Position numbers and translations under genes: made by a program. The notes beneath the pieces were generated by a model. That model was not told where the DNA came from. It saw only the letters and a list, made by a program, of their open reading frames with translations, and made no database searches. This document shows, piece after piece, positions 56,484-64,000 of a DNA stretch of 64,000 bases. Position 1 is the stretch's first letter; each line of letters opens with the position of its first letter. The stretch is from Cyathus striatus (Eukaryota > Basidiomycota > Agaricomycetes > Agaricales > Nidulariaceae), in NCBI GenBank assembly GCA_025738555.1, contig JAOVFP010000004.1, positions 1,674,001 to 1,738,000 of the forward strand, in the 5' to 3' direction.

Positions 56484-59400
56484 ACATAATCAGTTTAACT
56501 ATCATAGTAAGTAGACAGGTGGGACTGTCGTGTTGAAATGTGAGAATAATCGTAGAATTATAGGAGCCACTCTGTTAGTTGTCGTTCGTTGTAAAACAAG
56601 TTCTATTTTCTCATTATCTTTACGATCTCCGAATTTCCATGAGTTGCATCGTTTCCGATATGATGTACGCCCACTAATTTTTATTAATATGTAAGTACTT
56701 ACATATGGAGACCTAAAATCGTGTATTCGTCTTGAAGGGGATATACAAGACTCCTAAATATTTTTAGAAATAGGACGAGAATTCCCAACCGACGCCGGAT
56801 CGGCACTTAACGAAAGGCCAACGGTTGCAGTTACAACCTGTTACAACGTGCAACTTCGTGATTCAAGTCACAAAGTGATATTGATATATTATTATATCTT
56901 ATGAGAACGTTAAGGGTCTCTTAGGGCCAAGCTAATACCACTTCTTTTTGCCCTTCGTCATGTGCTCCATCAGAAATCTCGTTTGCGGTAGAATTTCCGT
57001 TGTCGATTCCACGTACTATGCTCGCCAAAGCAATGCTGGTGATTATTTCATTTGGAGTTGAAATTTGTTCTCTTAGTGCTTCGCGTGTTATCAGCCTTGA
57101 ATATGCAACGTTAGCATTTATGTTGGGGAAATAAACCGGAAAGTGAGTGTGAATGCTTACATGCTTACGACGGATATGACATAGACTAAGCCAGTTATAG
57201 CAGTGGATCGGTCAATATGTGGTCAAAGGTGGTTTAATTCTGGAAGACACTAACGTTGACCACTTGGTAGGAGTGGCACCATACTGGATGGAGTGGGTCA
57301 GATTAGTCTTATGGTTATATATCCGAGGAAACGTACAAGATGAACGACTTCGGAAGCGCGACGAACTTCAAATTGAGGGATAAGTGCTTGCTTAACTTGT
57401 CTTCCTTTATGTCCACTTACAAAGATTAGGTTCAGGAGTGCGCAGAAACTACACTATGTTAGAACGTATCGGAATTTGACAGTGACAATAGCTTAATACC
57501 TCGTTGCTGCACCGCGATTTATGGCATATTTAATCATTTTATCGATGACGGTGTCTGTTCTGATGTGTTTCCACTGCGAGTAAGTATTTGTAACTCTCGT
57601 GAATCGTACCACTACTTACTTCCGTATACCCGACCTTGCATCGTGTAGCAGATAACACAATATAGCAGTAATAGCAACGTCACAAGCTGCAGCAGCGGCA
57701 CTTTGGATTGAGTGGACTTTCTAATGAAACATGTTAGCTACTGTATGAAGAGGATATAACATCACACCCTTCCATACCGCTGTATTATGGCGAAGCACGG
57801 CAAATTTAGGATCAACGATACTATTTATAAATATTAGCATTGTTCGAGTATCTAGGTTAAAGCTGACAAGCCCTACTCCAGCATTGCTTGTACTATTTTT
57901 TCGATTCCGCATAACGACGTAAGCTTTTTTCATTCAACGTTTTGTAGTCACTTGGCAAACCTACCAAGTCCGGATACTGTCGTAAAATTGTGAATCAGCA
58001 TTATATATTGTATAGGATAGTGGGAAGTTACCGATTTGCAGAAATCCAAGCACAACCTGCGTGAATGGCGCATAAAAACTTGTTTCATTTCCTGACATAA
58101 TAACTTACTATAGGGGTGGTATAGAGAATACTACGATTCGAGACTTGAAAGATTTACTTAGGCTTGTATACGTAATCTTGTGTTTACATTACTTACTTAA
58201 CCACACTCGAGTTGCATAAAACCTTGAAAAGTCATGTTCACGTATTCAGGGGATAGGAATAAAACCTCACATTTGAGCGGTGAAAGCGATTAAACACTAA
58301 TGGTGAGGTCAGACAGCTTACGATATGTGATTTAGAACTCACTATTGCTAAAAGCATTGCCTGTCAAAATTTGCATGCTTTAGTCGTGGTCAGCTGCATG
58401 CGTAAGATGGATATTATACCGAAGCAGAACTAAGTCGATATCGGCATTATATGTTTGTAACCATCTAGTAATAGCAAATAGCACTCACAAAGGAATAGTA
58501 GCAAGTGCTTCATTATTTCCGAAATTTGTTACGAAGTCGAAAAAGATTTGGTGGCTTAGAAAAGCAATCTGTACTGTTGCCAATATCCTTAAAACGTGTC
58601 ATTTTATGTAACTTATATAGTGGTGGGTGCACGCTACCCAAGGACGACTACCTTAAAGGAACGAATATAACCTTGATCAGTGCCTAGGCAACTTGCGCTC
58701 ATAAATACGACTTGAACTTACTGTGCATATCGTATATGTCGAGTCCCGACCCATACCTTTCGACAAGAGGTATTGTCCTATTAAAATCTGGAGTAAATAT
58801 GTATATTAGTTGCCGTGTAACAAGATGATACATATTACAGGAGGGCCAGTACCATTCCTGCACCGTATAAACTGTCTTAATATGTCAGCAAACTCGTCTG
58901 ATTGGGTTACTCATACTTAACTGACATCGCATCGAACAAATATGCTAGCATCAAGCATCCCCACGTAGCAAAAAACGAGGACGCATCAGACGCCATGGTC
59001 AAGTTGGTTGTTTGTCAGAAGAAATATTGGCATTGGTGGGTTCATATAGTGGTAAGTATTTGATATCGGGTGGACCAACAAGAGCGTCGAACTGCGTTAA
59101 CTACCAGAGAAAGAAGGCGCTATGCGACACCCACTAGAGTCCACCAACCTGAGAAAACATCAGTCTCGGAGATATCTTCAACTTCGAGCTCCGCGACCAC
59201 AGTCTAAGAGCCAATTAGTCTGGTGGATGGCCAATACCATGGCAGTTCAAGCTTGGAGTTCTTAAAGAGGAACTATAGATCATTTGCAAAATATTGCATT
59301 TAACGCAGCGAGGAAGATTATGAGCACATTTTTTGCAAGGCTGTAATCGCTGAATTGGACCGATAAGTCAGATGCAAGTACACAAGGTCGGGGATTATCC

Positions 59401-60679
59401 TGAGCAGAAAGCATAATTCCATCCGACAAGTTTTCACTTTCCTAATTGAGGGGGTGGGGCTATAAGATGTGTTAGTTGTTATGTGGGTGCTATAACCGCG
59501 GGGATCTTTAAGATGTCTTAGAAGTCAGAAGCACCAGACCATGTGGACTGTTCGTAGTCCACAACAGCGCCCACAATACCAAACTTTTTAGACTGGCAAT
59601 ATTCCTCCGATAACGGGTGTAGGCATTGATGGGAAATGTGAACGAACAACAGCATCACGTTGGGAAGATGCAACTCCGCTTTGGATAGCGCAGGCGAAGA
59701 GAGAACTGAGCTTGCGTAAGCCATACGAGTTGCAGGACTTGCTTGTAAATTACATCATTAGTCTGGAGACGTAAAGAACGACAAGCAGGAGTGGCTGTAG
59801 CAAGGATTGCGGAAATAATTCCATTGAGCACTAAGATGAAAGACGTGTTGTAAAAAAACATACCCCAGAACATCCTGTGCCATTCGCCCAATCAACACCC
59901 TGGGTCTGATCAGTGCACCATTCTCTGTTCGCTTTAACGTCGAGGAGTGGGTGTCCGATATGGACTCCCAGGTGCCTGTCCCTCCTCCAATGGAGAGCTG
60001 AAGGGTATCAATATACCTATCGCAGGAGTGTGTACCTGGTGGATACTGGGAGATCATTGATCATCACGCGGGTCTCAAATTCGGTAGACCACTTACTAGT
60101 ACGTTTGGATAATCTTCCCCATCAAGCAATTCGAAGGGCTAGGGAGCACCTGCATTTATAGGACACACGAGAATATTCACGCGCGCATACAATGTGCATA
60201 ATGTGTGCTTGATGTGTGCGTCCACAAATTTTACGGAAAAGTTCAATTCAATTCTCAGATGACACACCCACAAGTACACGTAAGAAACATAGCACTGACA
60301 CGCCCTTTTCGCGTATATGAAAGCCAAAAGCGTAATCTTCGCAGAAGATAGAAACAAGGCTTCGTATCTCCCTGAGCCGCGCGTATGACTGTATTCAAAA
60401 TAGCACGTACAGGGCCTGAATAATATTTGCTGTGTACTGGTAGGGCCAAGCGCTCGTCCACCTGGGCCGCGCGATGACGTGGAAAATAGATCGTTAGGGT
60501 CCTAAGCCACCCTCTAGCCTTGAGTGACCACTACTGTTCGAACGGAAAAGTGTAGTGAGCGCCTAAACAATGCATTAGAGCCGTCAGTCTATGAGAAAAG
60601 TAGATTGGATGTGCGTAAGTATCGTACCGAGTCAATTATAGAGTCAAGGTTAAGAACTCCGCTTCGAAACCTACGGTGC
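56484..60679. other. Gene-poor stretch of 4.2 kb
   Basis: No gene could be supported. Three overlapping minus-strand frames at 59518-60057 look mutually exclusive and carry no family motif. Confidence 0.45.
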
Positions 60680-61760
60680 TTCGAGTACGTGATATCGAGG
60701 AGTTGCTGAAGTATGTCCAAAACCGAAATGTAAGCGAGGGTACGCGTACTCGAATAGGACGTGGATGGTGTCGGTGGAACACGCCACATTCTTCAGTAAC
60801 GGTACTTTGTGCGACAGGCGTATCCCAAGCGAAGAGTCGTGTACACCTGGTCAAAGAACCATTTCATCGTGCATCCGGTTGAGCAGCACGACGACCAGAA
60901 GCACGAGTTGCAACGTATCAACATATGGATAATGCGACGCTGCGGTACCGTAGAGCCACCCGGAGCACGCGATGACATAGCTTGAATAGCCGTCCAGAGC
61001 TTCTCTCAAGACTATCAGCAACGACGTAAGCTGATATCGAGGTTGCTGAAATAAATTCAGAACTTAGACAAAGGTGCGTATGCTCCAATGGTAGGTGGAA
61101 CACGCCATGTTCTTCAGTGACACTACTTCGTAGCATATTAAAGTGCATCTGAAGTCCAGTGTCGTGTTCGCGTGGCAGTAAGAGGACAAGGAGGCTTTTC
61201 GTTGTACATACAGGGTGGAGGTAGTAGCACGACGACCAGAGGCGTGAGTTAAGACATGTGAATGATATAACGGTGCAGCACGGCAGAGCAAACCACAGCC
61301 ACCGGGAGCATGCGATGAGTGTGGCCCGAGTATCGTTCAGAGTTTCTCTCCAGGCTATCAGCACCGATGTTCAGATAGGAAAGAGCATGCTGATATAGAG
61401 GTTGTTGGAATATGGCCAGAGCTCGGGCGAGTATTGGCTAGTGGTACGCGCTATGTTATTCAGTGACACTACTTTGTAGAGCACTAAACGGCAGGTGTAT
61501 CCCAAGTGAAGTGTCGTTTCGCGTGGGTGTAAGAGGGCAGGGAGGTTTATCATCTGACATAAAGGGTGGAAGAGGTAAGGTTCAGTAGTTTGACGACCAA
61601 CGGCATGAGTTGAGACATACGAGTGATACGACGGTGCAGCACTGTAGAGCGAACTAGAACCACATGGAGCACGGAATGACGTGGCCTGAGGCCTGAGTAT
61701 CGTCATTCAGAGCCTCTCTCCAGGCTATCAGAAACGAAGTTCTGACTGGTAAGAGCGATA
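60680..61760. repeat. Tandem repeat, three copies of about 340-360 bp
   Basis: A GATATCGAGGTTGCTGAA-type block occurs at about 60693, 61033 and 61392. In the same order each copy has CAGTGACACTACTT, AAGTGAAGTGTCGTGTTC-like, GGTGGAGGTAGTA, ACGACGACCAGAGGC and GAGCAYGCGATGA motifs. Periods are about 340 and 359 nt. A partial copy upstream begins near 60466 with GCGCGATGACGTGG. The overlapping minus-strand frames here are by-products of the repeat. Confidence 0.7.
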
Positions 61761-63454
61761 CTGTGTGCAGCGAATGTCTACTGACGCATCAGAGCCATCA
61801 GTTGAGATACGTTGGAGACACGTACAGATCGTATACAATGCCAATCATTCCAAGAATGAAAACAGATACAGCGTCCTTTCTGTAGCCTAACATCCTTTGA
61901 GCGGTGGTCTTGCATGAAAGTAGCCAGCTGAGAGCGGAGGGTGCGTGTTGAGGAAGGGTTGGGGAAGGGAATGGTTACGGGTAAGTGGTGTTTGAGCTAC
62001 GTGAACGCGCACCGGGAGTCGGGGCTGCGAGACTAAGTGCACATGATCGTGTAAAATAGTCATGAGACAGTCTGATCATAATTAACTCCGGTTAACGCCT
62101 TTTGAGCCTTCGGCCCAACTTCGATCTTGTACCCAAACAGATTCATTCTGTGTCACATACTTCTGCATAAACGCTCGCTCTTTCCATACAGAAAGAGGCC
62201 TTTGGACACTGAGTACTGATTCGTCATTGCATGACCCCTAAGCAATGTTCACTTCTAACGTTCCTCGCGTTCAACTTCTAGCCGCCAATGTGAATCATGC
62301 TGATGCCAACTGAATAAGCAGAAGACTCGAGATGTCGTCCCTATTTGCTTCGCTAACGCAGGCGTGTATACTTTGTTAGGGTATCTTGCAGTGATATCTG
62401 AAGGGGTGAAGTGCGTTTTGCGATGTGCTTACGTTGAGCTCTGGAGGGAGGACGTGTTCGGAAGTTTGGTGGCGGTTCGTTCTGCTACGACTCTTGCTTT
62501 AGCCATGTTCTAACGTTTCGTCTAGGCATATGTGGTCTCTTGAAAAGCAGCTCTCCTGAGCCTCTCTGCACCACGTCTTCATATGCTCCAGCCGTCACTG
62601 GAACGTACTACGTTTTCGTTATGCAGCAGGCACTGGACGCTCTTGTTCTGCCGTTCGTGGCTGAAGCCTGGGCCTGGATCACGTTAAAATCTCCCGCCGC
62701 CCACTCTGATGCCTCACAGTCTCGGAAGGTCAACGCCCTAACAATCAATGCTCTGATTACATGTCGGAGCGATTGTCATGAGCAACTGCAGGGAGCAGAA
62801 TACGTATTCCGTTGTCAATTTTGCGTCGATGGTTCTACCGTAAACTTTGGACACATCGAACTCATGCGTATCACCGTACCTTCCTGGACCTCCATCCCTC
62901 GTACCAAGGAGGAGGTTAAAGGTACTGCTCTACTGGTCACGTCTTCACGTGCCCCATGCTCACTAGGCGTGAACCTTCATCTTGTACAGTTCTATGCTGT
63001 TCACTACCATACGAAAGGATGTCGTATTCGTCCTGTTGCTCAAGATGTCGTTCACCGACGCTTGTTAATTGCGCAGCTGGCCCAAAGACTTCATTGATTC
63101 GGATGTTGTGGGAGTGATACCAGGGAACCAAGGCTTTGATTGGGGTGCGCGTGGTGACCATGTATAATCGATGGTATGACTCGCGTATAAGGCATGATCT
63201 TGCTCGTTCCTAGCATTGTGACAAGGGAGGCTCGCTCGGTAGGCGTATCAATGTGAAGCCCGAGTTATGTTTCACTGGTGTACTTCCTGGAATATGCAAT
63301 ATCCTATGTCAAAATTTGCTTTTGTATCTACCCGGCAAATACCAGCAAGGGCTTGACTCATCGTATGATCTCTCCTTGTCCAACTCGCAGTACTGGCCCC
63401 TCAACGTGATAAATGAAAGTTTCACTGTGTATGTGTATAATACAACTGGCCCTA
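61761..63454. other. Gene-poor stretch
   Basis: A 185-codon plus-strand frame (62540-63097) has no recognisable motif or intron structure; it is not called as a gene. Confidence 0.45.
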
Positions 63455-64000
63455 CTAAGGCTTTTGTGCATAAAAAACACACCATGTAACATATGCACCC
63501 GGCGTCTCATCAAGCTCATCATGAAACATTGTCATCAAATGATCAAACTCGCTCTCCGAGTTTACTAAACCAAATCCACCAGCATCCAAAATCGGAGACT
63601 TCAGAGCAGTATAAACTGAGACATAATTATCTCGAACTGCTTCTCCTTGCTTGCCTGCCCACTTTCCCATTGGCACCTGTCGTTCTTCCGTTACAATATT
63701 GATGAACCCCGTTTCATTTAGGAGTCTTGGCATGTGCTGCCATATATCGACGAAAATGCGTCTCAAGGCATACAGAGCATCGATCATTTGCAAGACATGT
63801 TTCATCACCTCGCCACTAGCATGTCGGGGACCTGGTTCGGAGAGCTGTACCCAGCCCCCAGGTACTAACATTTTGTAGAGCTGTTGCAGTTCGAATGCCC
63901 ATTGTTCTTCCTTTAAGGCTCCGACCAGTAATCTCTGGTGAATGAATTTGTAGGTTTCTTTCCATTCGTCGGGAGGGGCGAGGGTTGAGTGGACACTAAA
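63455..64000 (-). CDS. SAM-dependent methyltransferase 2, 3' part (continues beyond window)
   Basis: The last exon of a paralogue of methyltransferase 1 is open from the window edge to TAG (182 codons including the stop). It begins in the region matching FCIHSVLALPDEWK of copy 1 (here FSVHSTLAPPDEWK) and includes YKMLVPGGWVQLSEPGPRH, GFINIVTEERQVPMGKWAG and the complete C terminus with DELDETPGAYVTWCVFYAQKP. The SAM-binding motif I lies outside the window. No disruption is seen, so this copy may be the functional one. It lies 10 kb from copy 1 on the same strand. Confidence 0.85.
   Translation of the reverse strand, partial: FSVHSTLAPPDEWKETYKFIHQRLLVGALKEEQWAFELQQLYKMLVPGGWVQLSEPGPRHASGEVMKHVLQMIDALYALRRIFVDIWQHMPRLLNETGFINIVTEERQVPMGKWAGKQGEAVRDNYVSVYTALKSPILDAGGFGLVNSESEFDHLMTMFHDELDETPGAYVTWCVFYAQKP

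Noticed and set aside
59518..60057. Cluster of three overlapping minus-strand frames
   Set aside because: They are mutually exclusive. I could not join them by plausible introns, and no family was recognised.
60793..61706. Long minus-strand frames in the 61-kb region
   Set aside because: They are by-products of the tandem repeat; frames do not correspond between copies.
62540..63097. 185-codon plus-strand open frame
   Set aside because: There is no domain, signal peptide or splice-consistent neighbour. Base composition is like the surrounding gene-poor DNA, so it could arise by chance.

Overview
The window looks like nuclear DNA of a filamentous basidiomycete, most likely a lignocellulose-decaying agaricomycete. 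Genes are split by many short introns of about 48-75 nt with GTRNGT donors and YAG acceptors. Exons can be tiny (2, 8, 9, 9 and 16 nt). The gene content is that of a wood or litter decayer: two laccases, an AA9 lytic polysaccharide monooxygenase, a small CBM1 protein, secreted DUF1996 and aspartic-protease families, and MFS transporters. Most gene models were rebuilt by hand. In each intact model the exon lengths sum to a multiple of three and the family motifs line up across the splice junctions.

Layout. 0-0.64 kb: decayed tandem array of tRNA-like units. 1.7-12.6 kb: dense block with an NTF2/SnoaL-like protein (-), a secreted DUF1996 protein (+), an O-methyltransferase (+), an AA9 LPMO (-) and laccase 1 (-). 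12.6-18 kb: gene-poor, with a tandem repeat. 18.1-32.4 kb: a secreted CBM1 miniprotein, two paralogues of a single-pass membrane protein with a cytosolic PPPY tail (20.6 and 30.8 kb), and between them two tandem membrane-anchored A1 aspartic protease genes, both with damage to the reading frame. 36.4-42.7 kb: a Kex2-processed repeat-peptide precursor (+), an intact MFS anion:cation symporter (-) converging on it, and laccase 2 (-) with a Ser/Thr-rich tail. 42.7-49.4 kb: mostly gene-poor, with one small helical protein. 49.4-51.9 kb: a 2.46-kb element bounded by about 153-bp terminal inverted repeats. 51.9-56.5 kb: a methyltransferase relic, a methyltransferase with a premature stop, and a DHA1-type MFS transporter. 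56.5-63.4 kb: gene-poor with a three-copy tandem repeat. 63.5-64 kb: the 3' end of a second, apparently intact methyltransferase running off the window.

The most interesting locus is the repeat-peptide gene at 36.4 kb. It has a signal peptide, six copies of AAPPW each followed by KR or RR (or, for the last, by the stop codon), acidic spacers, and one odd YVGDW unit. The codons of the AAPPW repeats vary almost only at synonymous positions, so the mature peptide appears to be under selection. No known tailoring enzyme such as a UstY/DUF3328 oxidase is visible next to it; the neighbours are a transporter and a laccase.
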